Assembly: GCA_026724425.1 (NCBI GenBank)
Contig: JAIUCV010000227.1
Span: forward strand, 496,001 to 560,000
Source of the DNA: Erythrophleum ivorense
Taxonomy: Eukaryota; Streptophyta; Magnoliopsida; Fabales; Fabaceae
Direction of reading: 5' to 3'
Length of the DNA stretch: 64,000 nt
The first letter of the stretch is position 1. Every line of letters begins with the position of its first letter. Position numbers and translations under genes: made by a program. The notes below the pieces were generated by a model. It had not been told where the DNA came from. It did not search any database and saw only the letters and a list, made by a program, of their open reading frames with translations. Below are positions 23,151-35,761 of this stretch, in pieces.

Positions 23151-26100
23151 TGCAACGCCCGGTACATTGTACAATCATTGGAATGGGCTGGTTTGAAAAG
23201 CAAGTCTCCTGAGATGAGTGATTCAAGGCCAAATAAAATTTGAATAAAATTTAAAATAATAGAAAATGAGGATTTGAGCCTTGAGTTACCCAAAAACTAG
23301 GGTCGGAGCGATTTGAAAAATTTGCCGAAAGGCCAGTGGTATTTTCGTAAATAAGTATAATTTTGGAAAAACACCTAGGAGGGCTTTTTAAATTTTGAGT
23401 TGCCTAAGGTTCTCAGAAGCCCCAAAAACCATGGGAAGCCCCGGGGCTGATAAAGCCCCTCTGGTGTACTCTTTCCAACGTTGGTTGACCTAAATTTTAT
23501 GATGGAAAATACGGTTCTAAAAAAGGAGCTAAAACGAAGCCGAAACAAAATTACCATTATGGAAGGGAAAAATTGGAATTTATGGTTTCTTGAATGTTCT
23601 AAAGAGTTCCACACTTTTCTCCCTTCTTCTCCTCTTTAATGAGCACGACCCATTCTACCCAAAATACAGGAAATCTTCAGCTCTCTTAGGCACACCAAAG
23701 GGAGGAGAAAAAGAGGAAGAAAGCCAAGGAGAAACTAGGTAATTTCATGAAATTTCTTGCTCCATCTTCCTCCAATCTTGTTCTCCTCTCTTCCTCCTTT
23801 ATTTCCATGGATTTTTTGAATGATTTGGTTCTATTTTTGACCTAGACCTAAGGGGAGAATTTCGAATTTGCTAAGAAGAAGAGAATGAAGGAGAAAGACA
23901 CTTGAAAGCTCACTTGAACCCTAGATAATCTTTGCTTTTTGTTGCATCTTCTCTTCCCCCTCCCTTTGTGTGTATTTTAGCCAAGAACAGAACCAAAGGA
24001 AGGGAGGATGTTTTGTCCAAATACAAGGAGGGAACAAGGGTTTTAGGCAATAGGGAGATGGAATATGGCAAGAAATTCTAAGAAAAACCAATAGAAAACA
24101 AGTTAGAAAAGTGTAGTGTTTTCTAGGGTTTTGCAAAATCTAATTTTGTGTGAATGTTTCCTTGAGTTCCTAAGACCTTTAGAAAGCCTCCCAAGTGGCT
24201 CTCCCATCAAGAAAAAATCACAAAGTCCATGAACCTCCATTATGGTGCATATTTCGGCCAAGCTAGGTTTATTAGGCTAGGGGATATTTTAATTTGTTAT
24301 AGCCTTGGTTTGGGACTTTATATGATGTTAGAAGATGGGAGAAACCATTGAGAAAAATTTAGAAGCCTTAGGTTGGGAGATGAGGCAATGGCTTCCATAA
24401 TGTAACCTTATGAAGCAACATAGACCTAGGTTTGTGAAAGTGAGTGTGTGATAGCTTCAAAGACCTTAAATGAGGTCAAGAGGTCTAAATATGGCAAGAG
24501 AATGGAACCAAGAATGTTAATTATGGTAGTTCCTTCATTAGGTCCTTAATGGAACCATATTGTGACAAATAGAACAAAGTGTAGTCTTAAGAGTGAGTTG
24601 GATGTCATAACTTGCTCCAAGAGTATAATTAAGTGTTGTTTATTGTGAATAGGCCAAGGAAATCCAACCCCACCTTCTTGTGTTTGTGGAACCGAAAAAG
24701 AGAAGAAATAAGCAAAGTAAAGCTTGAATTTGCACCAAGATAGCTCTCCACCTTTTCTTGTTGCATTTTCTTGTTGCATATGGTGTCATTGTGTGCTTGT
24801 GTGTATGTTTATATGTTTGATACATGCCACTTGATGCTATGTTACTATTTTGGTACCAATATGTTTTCTTGAATATCTTTGAATGGTGGAAATGGCTCAT
24901 AAGAGTGAGGTAGTGCCAAAGGTCCCTTAATATAGGTGAGGAGATGCCAAAAGTCTCATGGCATGGGTGAGACAAGGCCAAAAGTCCCTTGGATGGGTGA
25001 AGCTAAGTCAAAAGTCCCAAGAACCAAGAGTGAGGCAATCCAAAAGTCTTAGAAATGGGGTGAGGCCAAACCAAAAATCCTTAGAGCTCATTCTTGTACT
25101 TGACATGAGTTTGTGACACAAAAATGTGAAAGATGAATGCTTCATAGATTGATTGATTGCATACTTGTACCTTTGACATGTTTTATGCCTTGAAGATGTG
25201 CTTGAATAGGTGTATGAGCTATTGAGATTCAATAAATCTCACCCCTTCTTTCTCTTATCTCATATGATCTAGGTGGAATTCAAGATCCAAAGGATGGAAG
25301 CCAAGGAGCTTAAATCTCCATCTCTTGGCAAATCTTTCTATTTTTGATGTACTATGATGTCTAGAATATCAAAGTAGATATGTAAATATTATTTTTTAGC
25401 CATGACACTTTGAACAAGTATAAAACTATGTAAAGTTAGTATATGTATCAAAAATAGAGTTTAATGAATAAAATTGTGTATTTTGACTACTTGGGGGCCC
25501 ACTTGTGCATGTATGTTTATGGAAGTGATATGGTGAATTTGAGTTGCATGAGGGTTCAAACCTTAAGAGGGACATATTTGTGCTATATTTATGCTTTCTA
25601 AGTTGCTCAAATATGTGTGGAACAATAGATGGCTCATTTGAACCAAATTTACCTCTTGTTAGAACCAAATTTGCCATATTCTCGAGCTATAGCAAAGTTT
25701 GACCAAATGACCTCTTCTTGACTTGAAATTTTGTATGCAAGTAGATCTTGCCTAGATATTTTTGTAAATCCAAAGATCAGGTCATTTGGAGGTCTGTGGA
25801 ATTTTCTATGATTTTTCAAAGTTGGTATCAGGATTTTGGATTTGCACCAGTATTGTTCATTTGGTCAGTTGTGAAATTGTGTCATCCGAGGGGCAAACGT
25901 GGTCCAATGGCTACGAAATTTTATAGGAAGAAATTAGGCATTCACAGTGACTAGGAGCAACTAGAACCATCCCATTTGGAAGTCTGAGCTAAGAGATATG
26001 AATTTATAAATTTCTGAAATAGTAACAGTAGCGCAGCACGACCTGAGTCACTATTCCATTGAATTTTAGTGGCTAAAAGTGCTTGCTCTTGTCTCAGTCT

Positions 26101-26868
26101 AGTTTTACCATAAATTTAACATTCATAGCTTTCCAAATTAGTATCATTTGCATGGATTGGATTTTTTTGGAATTAATTGGACATTTTCAAAGTTTATAGC
26201 AAACACTTGCATCAGTACCAGTAGCTGTCCAAACCTTTGCCCCTTTTCGCATGTCAAATGCTTCCTGTGTTATGTTTCATGGCCTGGGAATATTTTTAAA
26301 TAAATTATACATGTGTATCTTTCTATAATGACCAAGAATACATGATTCCAAATTTTCTAGAATTAGTTATGAATTCTGAAACTTCATATCAGTCTGAACC
26401 AGTGGCCCAGACAGTAGCGACCTCAGTGGATTTTTGAATGTCAAATGTTCTTTGCTTAATGATTCATGAGATGAAATTATTTTTAGCATGGGATAGACAT
26501 CCAGAGCTTTCTGGAATGGTAAATTTTGTTGAGTTTCGATTTTTGTGGATGTAGTTATGAATTTCTGAAGTTGTGACAGAAAAACTAAGAATTTGGCCGA
26601 AAATAATAGTGTGAGTTTGATGCTCCCCTTTGAATTCCACGAGTTGTGGGCCAACTTTGGTGATGCGAATGAGTTGTATATATGTAATTAAATATGAGAA
26701 TGTGATGTATGAACTCATATGGTATGCGTGACACCGAATGAAATTTTCATATGCTACGCAACGTGAAATAAGGCATTATTTTAATGCCATCTTCCATTCC
26801 CTTTTGTGCAATTCATCATGGGAAACTTAGAAATGATAGGAAGCAAGCTAGAAATATATGGTGTTACA
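23151..26868 (+). mobile_element. Solo LTR (plus), 3.7 kb, TSD cattg
   Basis: Starts tgcaacgccc and ends ggtgttaca, with the perfect 5-bp repeat cattg at 23146-23150 and 26869-26873. It holds the PEGLYQP/PWFLG-encoding block on its minus strand (about 23400-23480) and the purine-rich patch at 23690-23740. The gtgagg array is at 24890-25090, and the block gtcatttggaggtct (25785) is shared with 11715. It is nested near the 3' end of the LTR that starts at 16944. The 60-110-codon frames inside it are chance. Confidence 0.9.
24890..25090 (+). repeat. GTGAGG...CCAAAAGTC tandem array
   Basis: Five to six imperfect units of about 32 bases, such as gtgagacaaggccaaaagtc, in the LTR at 23151-26868. 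Confidence 0.85.
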
Positions 26869-26979
26869 CATTGTAATGTAAATTTGGTGCTATATCATTA
26901 TGGTATGACAAAAGGATTTTCTATTAGTTACCTATGATATCAACAAACCAATATTATCTCTTTTCTTCTCATGCAAGCT

Positions 26980-27254
26980 AACTGGCCTCTTCCTATTCCT
27001 TCAAAGCCTCTTCATTAGCTAAAAAGTCTTAAATATCCTTAAAGAAGTACTTAGTGGGTGGAATCTCTCCCCTAGAACCTATATACCTCGATTGGCCACT
27101 TGTACTAGCAGCTGAACTCGGTAGGGGATATCTAATGCTTAGACTCAATGCACTTGTAGTGCCAATGCAAGATAGGCCTAAACTACTCTTCTTCTTGAAG
27201 AACTTCCTCATCATTAATATTGCTACAAAAAGAAGAAAACACAAACAATTTTGA
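26980..27254 (-). pseudogene. Start of the second CACTA gene, remnant
   Basis: Downstream of the TNP2 remnant on the same strand, a frame contains KKKSSLGLSCIG, a serine-rich stretch and GEIPPTKYF. Its place after TNP2 fits the second gene of plant CACTA elements, whose N-terminus is often low-complexity. The continuation was cut off by the LTR inserted at 26910/16944. Identification rests mainly on position. Confidence 0.35.
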
Positions 27255-27586
27255 CATTTGATAGACATAATTAAACATAGGTCATCAAGTATAAAAAAGA
27301 TATAGTTAATCAAACATAATTGTAAGAAACAGATATAAGACACTAAACCAAGACAAGTTCAAATTTCCTTTTTCTTTTAAAGAGATTTCCAAGTGCTGAG
27401 GTTGGAATGGTTCATTTTTGTAGATAGTATTCTCATCTTTAATTTTTTTTTAACCTTTCATCTTCATTATCACTGTTATGTAGAGCCATGAAAAAATTAA
27501 TAGACATGAATCCCAAGTCATCAATTATGATCCCTTTTATGGTTGGTTGTATTAGCCTACATACATTTAAATAATGTGATCATAAA

Positions 27587-30500
27587 CTAGCCATGATAAT
27601 TTAGTTTAATTATGTCAACTAATTTCCTATAATATAGCATACCTCCATAGCACCTATGGCTATCACTGCTACTTGCATAACTTCTTGTCTTGAAAGTCCC
27701 AAAGACTTTTAAAATTTGGATTTTTAGCCTTTGGTCTTGTTCTATAATAAAAAATTTAAAACTGTTAACATTGTATATAGTATATCTTCTTGCTTGATTC
27801 ATTAAACCCAAGGCAAGTAACTTCATATTATCTAAATGAGAGCCTTTGATATCATTTATTATCTAGATAAATACAAAGTGATGTTCTTGTTATGTAATTG
27901 CTTTACCAATAAATAACTTGTTGACCATTAAATAAGGTGTACATGTACCTACATGATGTTAAAACCATTAAAAAAAACTTTGTATGAACCCTTTTATCCC
28001 CCTCTGAAGCCAGTCATGTGCAACTTTTTAATTATTGCTTCACTACATTCTTGAATTCCCTATATAACATACATCAAGTAAGTTATAGTGATTATAGGAG
28101 CTTTAGCTTAAGAAGTTTAGTATACTCACTGAAGAAAAAGGTCCACTTCTTTATAGTTAGTTAGTACATGCCAATGTGCTTGTAGTTTCTTAATGGATGA
28201 AAAAGTAGGGTATTCAAAACCACCTACCAGTTTTCCACTTGTTAGAAATATCGTACATTTAGTTGATGAATCAACATTGGGTTGCTTATTAACATGTCCA
28301 AGTTGATAGAATACTATCCCTACTCTACCTAAATATCTCTTTAAAAAAAAGGTTAGAATCTCTTTAGTCATGTAACCTTTAGTTATGAAACTCTTTTGGC
28401 CAAGCCTTGTTTTGTACATAGGACTTTAACTTTTTTAGATACCTAGTAAAAAGAGTGATTGGGAATCACTGACACCACAACAAATATGTGAAAGAATTAA
28501 AAACTTTAACATTGTTTATATACTTACCACTCCATAAAGGTATATCCATCAATATTAGATAGGGTCTCAAAGTTTGGCTTTTTTCAGCTAAGTGTACAAT
28601 TAAATGAACTATGACTATAAAGAATGAAAGCAGGAAGATCATTTCCAAATGACAAAGTGTGAAAGCAACTCTTTTCTAAAGCCGTTCATTTTCATTTACA
28701 TCTAACACTTTATTGCACAATTTCTCAAGGAATGAACAAAGGTCAATTGAGCCTATAAATATTTGTTTAAGTGTCTTTTTCATGGCCAAAGGTAGTAATT
28801 ATTCCATAAGAACATGTAAGTTCTAACTTTTCAATTGTTCAATCTTGCTTAAAGCATCGGGAAATGATACTTGAATATAAGAATGGTGATCTTCATTAAA
28901 ATCCTAAGAAAAATATCATTATTCACTTTTGTCAATGTAAACAAAATCAGTAGATATCTATTACTATCATCGAGCCAAAGCTTAGACCAAATACTTGTTT
29001 CTAGATTGATTGAGCAAAGTGAATATCACATTGTCACAAGCATTCTTTTCAATATGCATCACATCAAGACTGTGGTGTAGAAAATTATTTTCCCAATAAA
29101 GAAGTTTGAAGAAAAATATTCTTCTTATACCATTGTTGAGTCTCACTATCAACACCACTAGTTTGTCAAGATCTTCTTCCTTGGCCTTTAACTTTAACTT
29201 TAATTTCAACCTTTTCTAAATACAACATTAATATTCTCAAGTTGTCTTAAGATTTTTAAGCCTATTATTGCTACTGGCAAATTTTTCTTCTCCTCCCTTC
29301 TATCAAACTGACTTTGAGCCAATTTAAATTTATGTCTTAGGTTTAGAAAATAACAATGTCCCATAAAGCACCACTTCTAACTATAAGATAGGCGAAAAGG
29401 AGTTGTAATAAAGTTACAAGATGGATAGGCTAACCTCGTATTTGTGTTCCACCTTGATAATGTTTTGAGACTTAGAAAATCACTAACAACCCACATCACA
29501 GTTGCACTTATATTGAAGACTTCATTACTATATGAATTATATGTCTCAACCCCCACATTCCATAAGGTTATCAACTCTTTTATTAGTGATTAATGATAGA
29601 CATCTATATCATTATCGAATGGTCATCTTCCTAGAATTATCATTGAAAATAGGAATGAACTCTTCCTTATACACATCCAAGAAAGGAGGTTGTAAGGTAT
29701 AAGAACCACTGGCTAAATGCTATAACTTATACTCAAAGTGCCAAATAAATTAAAACCGTCGATAGTTAACTTTAAGCATATGTTCTGTGCATTTGAAGTG
29801 AATTGAGAATTCATTATATCCAATCTCCTCCATGCCTCCGAGTCTCTTGAATGCCTCATCAAGCCATCATTATTCCTATTTATAGTATGTCATCTCATGT
29901 ACTTAGCCATCTTGAATGATATAAATAACCATTGTAACTATGGCTTGAATGGAACGTATTTGAGAATTTTTGCAAGCTTCTTTTGTCTTTTTTTCACCCT
30001 TCCTCTTTAGTTTCCTTCTAAATGTGTTGCACTTTTTACATACATCCATGTTCTCATCCCAGCCCCAATTTATTTATGATTTCCTTAGCTTTATAAAAAG
30101 AGGATGGAATCTTTGCATGTTTGAAAGCATTTGCCAATAACTCTAGTATCATAGACGTATTAGACATAGCCTTGTTACTTATCCCAACATACACTTAATA
30201 TGGTGCAATCTTACTATGAAAGACAACTTTGAGTATTTCTCACACCCTTTGTATAGATTCTATTGCCCATCCTTGATTAGGTAAAAAAACTCTTTAGCAT
30301 CTTCATTTATCGCCTGTTAAGATGGTGAAGTTGGACCTTCTACTTCCTTAACCCTTTTGGTTTCATGATGAACTTGAATGCATGTCATTCACAAGGTCAT
30401 CCTTACAAATCCACTGTTCTCTCACTTGTGGGCTTATTAGAGATTTTGTAAAAAACTCTTCTATATCACATCTCTCTTCATGCAAGACCTAAAAAATGTA

Positions 30501-30690
30501 CCCTTCTGGGAATGATTTAACAATCAAGTGGTCATACAAATCTTTTTTGATCTATCATTTCTTTAAGTCACACTTAAGATATGGGCATACTATTTTACCC
30601 TCCACACTCATATTGACAAATGTAAAGTTTAAAAATCTACTAAGTCCTTCTAAATATTCTTAGGCATTTCAAGACTTAAATATCTATGAC
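27587..30690 (-). pseudogene. TNP2-like CACTA transposase pseudogene
   Basis: Minus-strand three-frame reading follows TNP2 from start to end. The N-terminus has EYLEGLSRFLNFTF and SVEGKIVCPYLKCD (about 30650-30560). Next come SKLSFIVRLHHIKCMLG (about 30220) and AKEIINKLGLG (about 30090). The Transposase_21 core includes DSEAWRRLD (about 29840), DGFNLFGTLSISYS and VVLIPYN (about 29750-29690), and LDVMHIEKNACDNVI (about 29050). DUF4218-type text follows (FFIVIVHLIVHLAEKS, 28630; AHWHVLTNYKEVDLFL, 28170). DUF4216-type text is last (RYTIYNVNSF...QDQRLK and YYRKLVDIIKLNYHG, 27790-27590). Many stops and shifts: not functional. Confidence 0.85.
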
Positions 30691-31038
30691 TTATCCATTT
30701 TAAAAGCCAATAAACTAAAAAGAGCTAAAGTTTATATAATATTGATATAATAAAAATTAGTGAGCAACTTTAATTAGAAAGAGCTAAATTTTATATAAAC
30801 GACTAAATTATCAACTGATTACTTAAACTAAAAAAAAGAGCCAAAGGTTATATAAATTACATTTTTCGTTCATCAAAAGTAATATCTTCTTGTGGGCTTA
30901 AAATGTAAAAGGGAATATGGCTATAAGGTAAGATTTTAAATAAATCTCACCTAAATTTTTTCATACATATTTTAGAAACATAACTAGTCTCTTACTTTTG
31001 TTAAAAAATAAAAATAAACATAATTCAATTGAATATCC
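30691..31038. other. Untranslated region upstream of TNP2
   Basis: AT-rich sequence inside the CACTA element, upstream of the TNP2 start on the minus strand. Repeats of gagctaaag/tttatataa are seen, but no gene. Confidence 0.35.
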
Positions 31039-31690
31039 TAGAGGTGTTCATTGGCCTATTAAGCCAAAGAGACCCCCTAACAGGTTAGCCAAAAATGTAA
31101 ATGGCTAGAATTTTAAACAAAATTATACTGAATCAGGTCAGGTTACGGGTAAAAACATGTTCTATCCAACCTAACCCAATAGTTATTTTTTTTTTTGAAT
31201 TATCAATATATTGCCATCTTATTTTTTTTATTCTTATTTCGTCTTATTATCTCTGCATGCTGCAGCTTTCATTACCCATTCAAATCTTCTCTATTTCTTA
31301 ATTGTTTTTATCATTGACGTGCATGATTACTGATATTTCTTTTGTTAAATAATGAAAATATACATGTTCACCTAAGATTAATTATATTAGTATAACTTAT
31401 ATTTTGTTTGATAATACCGAGCTATTTTCGTATTGAAATTATTTTACTTATAAAAACATGATGATTTTAGAAATTCATTGTTTTGAAATATATGCTTATG
31501 AGTCTGCAAAAATATATTTTTATATTGCAAGTATCAGTTCATAAAAAAAAAGTTCGGATGGTTCTAACCCGCCTTAACCTAACATAAAATCAAGTTTGTT
31601 CAAGTTATGTTAGACTATAAGTGTAAAAATAAGTTCGATATCTTAATCGGACCGGACATTGAACCTACTAAATGCCTAACTCAGCCCTAC
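31039..31690 (-). mobile_element. Small non-autonomous TIR element (hAT-like), degraded
   Basis: Starts tagaggtgttcattggcc, which is the right terminus of the 697-bp element at 38453-39149 read in reverse. The far end carries the rearranged counterpart of the other terminus (cggaccggacattgaacct). Both copies share the R-rich words cgggtta, aagttcg and ggaccggac around an AT-rich centre. The right end is decayed and no clear TSD was found. It lies inside the CACTA element. Confidence 0.5.
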
Positions 31691-33479
31691 TAATAAACAG
31701 CCCTAAAACATTTGCAACATCTCAACTGAGCATCTACCCACCAAAAACAAAAACAAAAAATCAACTAATACCATCTCAATTGAACATCCATTAGAAAAAA
31801 AAAATCAATTAGCATCATTGCAATTCAACATCCACAGAAAAAGAAACAAAAGCAAAAATCTAAATCTTATATTATGGCCTTACATAGGAAGGCATTGTAT
31901 TATGATAAAAATTCATATATATGTATTGTAAGTGTCCATAATTCTTTGTGCCTATTTGATTCTAAGTAATGGTGATTGAGCCTCTAACAGGGAGACCACC
32001 CCCTACAATACCTCCTTTGTGTTGCTGCTCTGGAAACAAAAGTCGTTCAAATATACTGAATTTCATGGGCACTTTCTAACTTCAACTTCTTTGGAACGCC
32101 CGTTGCTACCCATACTAATTTTATTTAATTAAATTGAGTGTACTTATTCTTGGAATTGTGAATTAATAAATATTCAAGAATGCAATGATTATATTTCTAT
32201 TGAATTATACTTGACTACTTCATTTAAACTCTAATTTTAGTGTACGACAAATAATATTTCTATCAAAATTATTAGTAATAATAATGTTAATGAATATATA
32301 TATTTATATATTTTTTGGGATTATTACTACTATGGATCAGGCTGGTCCAACAAATTGAAATCACGAAGTTAATTTTCAGGGACTTTGATATAAACACCCT
32401 ATCAATACCTCTAGAGTAAGGACCTTCACTTACTTTTCCTTCTCAACTTCCATCTTCTTCATCTTTTACTATTTTTCTAAAAGGTTAGTTATGACAATTT
32501 TATTTTAGTATTGAAGTCTACCATAGACCGCAACTCTTAGTGGCCTTACCGTATTTCATTTTGCAAGACTCATCTACAGACAATTTCTCAATACTGTTAT
32601 CATTCTAGTGGAAACCTTAATTATTAAAATATGCATTACAATCAATGCAGCTCGATATAATGTATAAGATTTTTCTTTTGTGATAAGAGCAATTGATGTA
32701 ACACATAACGATACCAAAAGTTTTTTTAAATAATCTTTGAATTCTTCATAATTAAAAAAAAAAATCTTGGTCACTAGGTCGTACATATGTGACAACCAGA
32801 ATAATGAAATTTCTTAACAACAAAATAATTCCCATCTGTTACCCTGTCTATTTCCCCTAACGTCCTTTCTTAAAATTCTGAACAATCAAACAGAATGGAG
32901 GCCAAAGACAAAGTTACAGTGAGTAAAACTGCAAAGACGAATAACACACAGAGCCCAAGTCGTTTGGCTCTGTAAACTTGGTAACGATAAATAATTTTTG
33001 CGTCCCATTACATTTCATCAATCATCAGCATCATCTCAATTCAACATCCACAAAAAGAAAATCTCAATTCAAAATAGCAACATGGCATCTCAAAACAAAA
33101 AAGCAAAATCCAAATCTGAAAAATCCAAATTAGCAACATCTCAATTTAGAATCTCAACTTAGTAGCGGCATCAAGGGAGGAAGGGATCTAAAAAATACCA
33201 GGGGGGACCAAAAAGCTTCTTCACAGTAGCGTAAACTCAGGTAGATGACAAAGGAATGAGCTCCTTGAACGGCAAATGATAGAAGGGTGCCACATTTTTG
33301 TCCCTGAATGGTGGTATATGATCTAATCCGTAAAAGGCAACTTTCATTGACCTAGAATAGTGGCAACGAACAATGGCAGATTCTAGCATTGATAGTGGAA
33401 GGAGAGAGTGTTGGGAGTAGGGAGAACGAAGACTGAGGAGCTCGCAACACTGGAGGAAATGTTAAGGGACTGGGCAATT
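31691..33479. other. 5' part of the CACTA element, no gene
   Basis: AT-rich. Short near-repeats of the form catctcaattcaacatccacaaaa occur at 31735-31850 and again at 33015-33150, flanking about 1.15 kb of unrelated sequence that may be a later insertion. No coding region was recognised. Confidence 0.35.
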
Positions 33480-33816
33480 ATAAAATATCCTAACTGTAGT
33501 TGTTGAAAACTATAGTCAAGACATAAGGTTTAACTGTGGTTTTTAAAAAACTATAGTTAAGACACAATATCCTAATTACGATGAATTAAACACCATGATA
33601 AGGCTTGAGTCTTAACTATGATTAAGCCTATTGTTTTGTCCATGATTTTTAAAAATCACAGTTACACCTCATGTCTTGACTGCAATGTTTTATAAACTGC
33701 GTTTTAGATAATAGACTTAAATGTGGTTAGATAAGCCACGGTTAAGTCATGGCATAGGCACAGTTTTGGAAACCGCAATTAAGTCGCTGCAGCAAGATAT
33801 CCATTTTTCAGTAGTG
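33480..33816 (-). repeat. CACTA right terminus and subterminal repeats
   Basis: Repeated motifs taactgtggttttt, aactatagttaagac and gttaagtca in both orientations fill about 300 bases. The stretch then ends ttttcagtagtg at 33816 (minus-strand cactactgaaaa), the CACTA terminus. Confidence 0.7.
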
Positions 33817-34309
33817 ACTATATTAGACAAGAAAAATAAAATAGTTTAGTTCTTGTTTTCCAAGAAAAGTTTTATCACTAATATTTTCTTTCTCATTTTG
33901 CCTTCAAAAAATATATTAAGCAACTTCTTATTAGTTTCTCAATCAAATGTTTGTAATTATTATATATTATATTTGAAAGACATGTGTTTAATATAATATT
34001 ATTAAATATTATAACTCTTTAAGAATAAAAGGTTTTTTGTATATAAAAAATTAGCCAACTTAAAAAATAATGGATCAACCAAAGAAAATTATATCATTTT
34101 GATTATACTAAAAACTAAATTCACATAGTACTGTATTTGTTATTGCATAATCAATTAATCAAACTATTTAAGTCACTCCTAAATAAATACATTAAAAAAA
34201 ATTAAAATAACCAAACCATAAATAAAATCCCACACTACAAAAAATTTTCTAATTCAACAAAGAATTATCCTCATACATTATCATCAATTTCTATTTATCA
34301 TTGAATCTA

Positions 34310-34681
34310 TCAATCATAAATAATTCAAACTTAAGTCCATTCATAGAGTCAACTTCCTTCCCCCATTTGTTAGAAGCTAGAAAAACGTGATCATCCATAG
34401 CACCCACTATATCCTTAGAAAAAGAAACTTAAGATATATACATGTATAGTGAAATAAGTATTAAAAATCTTGAATTAAGGTAGATGTTAATAAAAAAAAA
34501 TGAATATGAACATAAAATATATACTAATCTATCACATATATAGTATCATTTACAAGACATTGATCTTATTTGGAAAATTAAATCGAGGCGTTGTCCATAA
34601 ATGAACTACTTCAACTTTTATTCTCCAATTTTCTTTCAATAGGGTGATATTTTTTAATGCATCATCATAATTTGGAGCCAT
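34310..34681 (-). pseudogene. RPA70-like (replication protein A large subunit) fragment
   Basis: From ATG at 34681 on the minus strand a 43-codon frame (to the stop at 34550) reads MAPNYDDALKNITLLKENWR and then IKVEVVHLWTTPRFNFP. This resembles the first OB-fold of plant RPA70-like proteins, where NWRIKVRVVRLW is typical. About 120 bases on, after AT-rich sequence, a second frame gives DIVGAMDDHVFL...KWGKEVDSMNGL, like the next OB-fold of such proteins. The two cannot be joined in frame without a change. RPA-like genes are found in plant genomes and in some plant Helitrons; I see no Helitron ends, so the origin is open. Confidence 0.4.
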
Positions 34682-35761
34682 ACCTAATAATTTGTTATAG
34701 AAAGCAATAGAGGCATATAACATGAAGCCATAATTTCTTAAATATCATTACAGAAGATTTTGAATTAAGGACCATGGAAAAAAACGTAGAGTGTATGATA
34801 TGGATAGTATTGATCTTGAATGTATTCCGCATAAAAAAAAGTACATTTATAATTATATGATTCGCTGGTTCCACTTTTATAAGAAAATAGTTAATTACTG
34901 ATTAAAAAAGGATTCAAATTTTGTAGTTAAAACGTTGAAACATGCCAAAATACATAGCAAGGTAGGAAGAAAATGAGAACTTTTGAAATACCTTTAGAAA
35001 AATGAGAATATTTATCATCTAGGTATCACAAATAATATACGCAAGGGTATATAAAAAGAAAGGAGATTTTGAATTTAAAACTTGAAATCAAATAGAATCA
35101 TTCAAATATAATTGTAATTGAGGGAATTATGCATATAAAGTGAAATATAACAAAAACAAAGCCAATCAAATGTTATTGTAATCAATTTATATTGATTGAA
35201 ATAAAAAAAAGTGCATTTTTAAAAATTTGGAAGAGACAAAATTTAAACTCAAAAATTTTTTGTTGAAAAAATAATAATAATTTATTTCTAAGAGATTCTT
35301 AAAACACTTTTATTTGAATAGAAATGGAGTTAATATTGATTGATAAAATTTAAAATGCTAATTAAATCAACTATGACACAATTTAATTGACCAATTTACA
35401 TTCATTAGAAATGGTGCTTTCTTAATAATGTGAGGCATTTAATTCATAATTATGAAATTTTAATTAAATATAATTATAATTAAAGAGATTTCAAACAAAG
35501 GGATAAATTATTATAAATGAATCAATCAATCAACATAAATATAATTAAATTATATCAAATTTTTAATTAGATTAAATAAAATCAAACAAAATTGTAATTA
35601 AATGATAAAAGGAGGTGAAAATTCTCTAAAACAACACCTGCCAATATATTAGAGAGGCGTAACTGCTCATATAATAATAATAGATAGATAGATAATAGAT
35701 TACTTAAAATATTTGTTTAATTAATAATTAATAGTTTATAATACGATTGATTTAACTTCAA

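Larger units (their letters stand above)
16944..26910 (+). mobile_element. Solo LTR (plus) inserted in the CACTA element and split by two more solo LTRs
   Basis: Starts tgtaatatcc at 16944 and ends ggtatgaca at 26910. It is flanked by the perfect 5-bp repeat aaagg (16939-16943 and 26911-26915). Its own pieces are 16944-18367, 21139-23150 and 26874-26910. Subtracting the two nested LTRs with their TSDs leaves about 3.47 kb, matching the other LTRs here. It has the same landmarks in the same order as the LTR at 4178. No gag-pol remains, so it is a solo LTR. Confidence 0.85.
14870..33816 (-). mobile_element. CACTA (En/Spm-like) DNA transposon, minus orientation, split by nested LTRs
   Basis: The right end at 33816 reads, on the minus strand, cactactgaaaaatgg, a CACTA terminus with subterminal repeats beside it. 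Inside on the same strand come a TNP2 transposase pseudogene (30690-27587) and the start of a second gene (27254-26980). After the inserted LTR (16944-26910) a further segment follows (16938-16590), then subterminal-type repeats at 14870-15200. Removing the LTR insert (9,967 bases plus a 5-bp TSD) leaves about 9 kb, a normal size for plant CACTA elements. The left terminus is too decayed to place exactly, so 14870 is approximate and the unity of both halves is partly inference. Confidence 0.65.

Noticed and set aside
24640..24981. 113-codon minus-strand frame
   Set aside because: It lies in a solo LTR and overlaps the GTGAGG array, which explains its length.
27054..27254. Plus-strand 66-codon frame with GGISPLEPIYLDWPLV
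   Set aside because: It is antisense to the CACTA second-gene remnant, which fits the element's gene order better.
34233..34250. cactacaaaaaattttc, a CACTA-like terminus
   Set aside because: There are no subterminal repeats beside it and no partner end. A seven-base match in AT-rich DNA is expected by chance.
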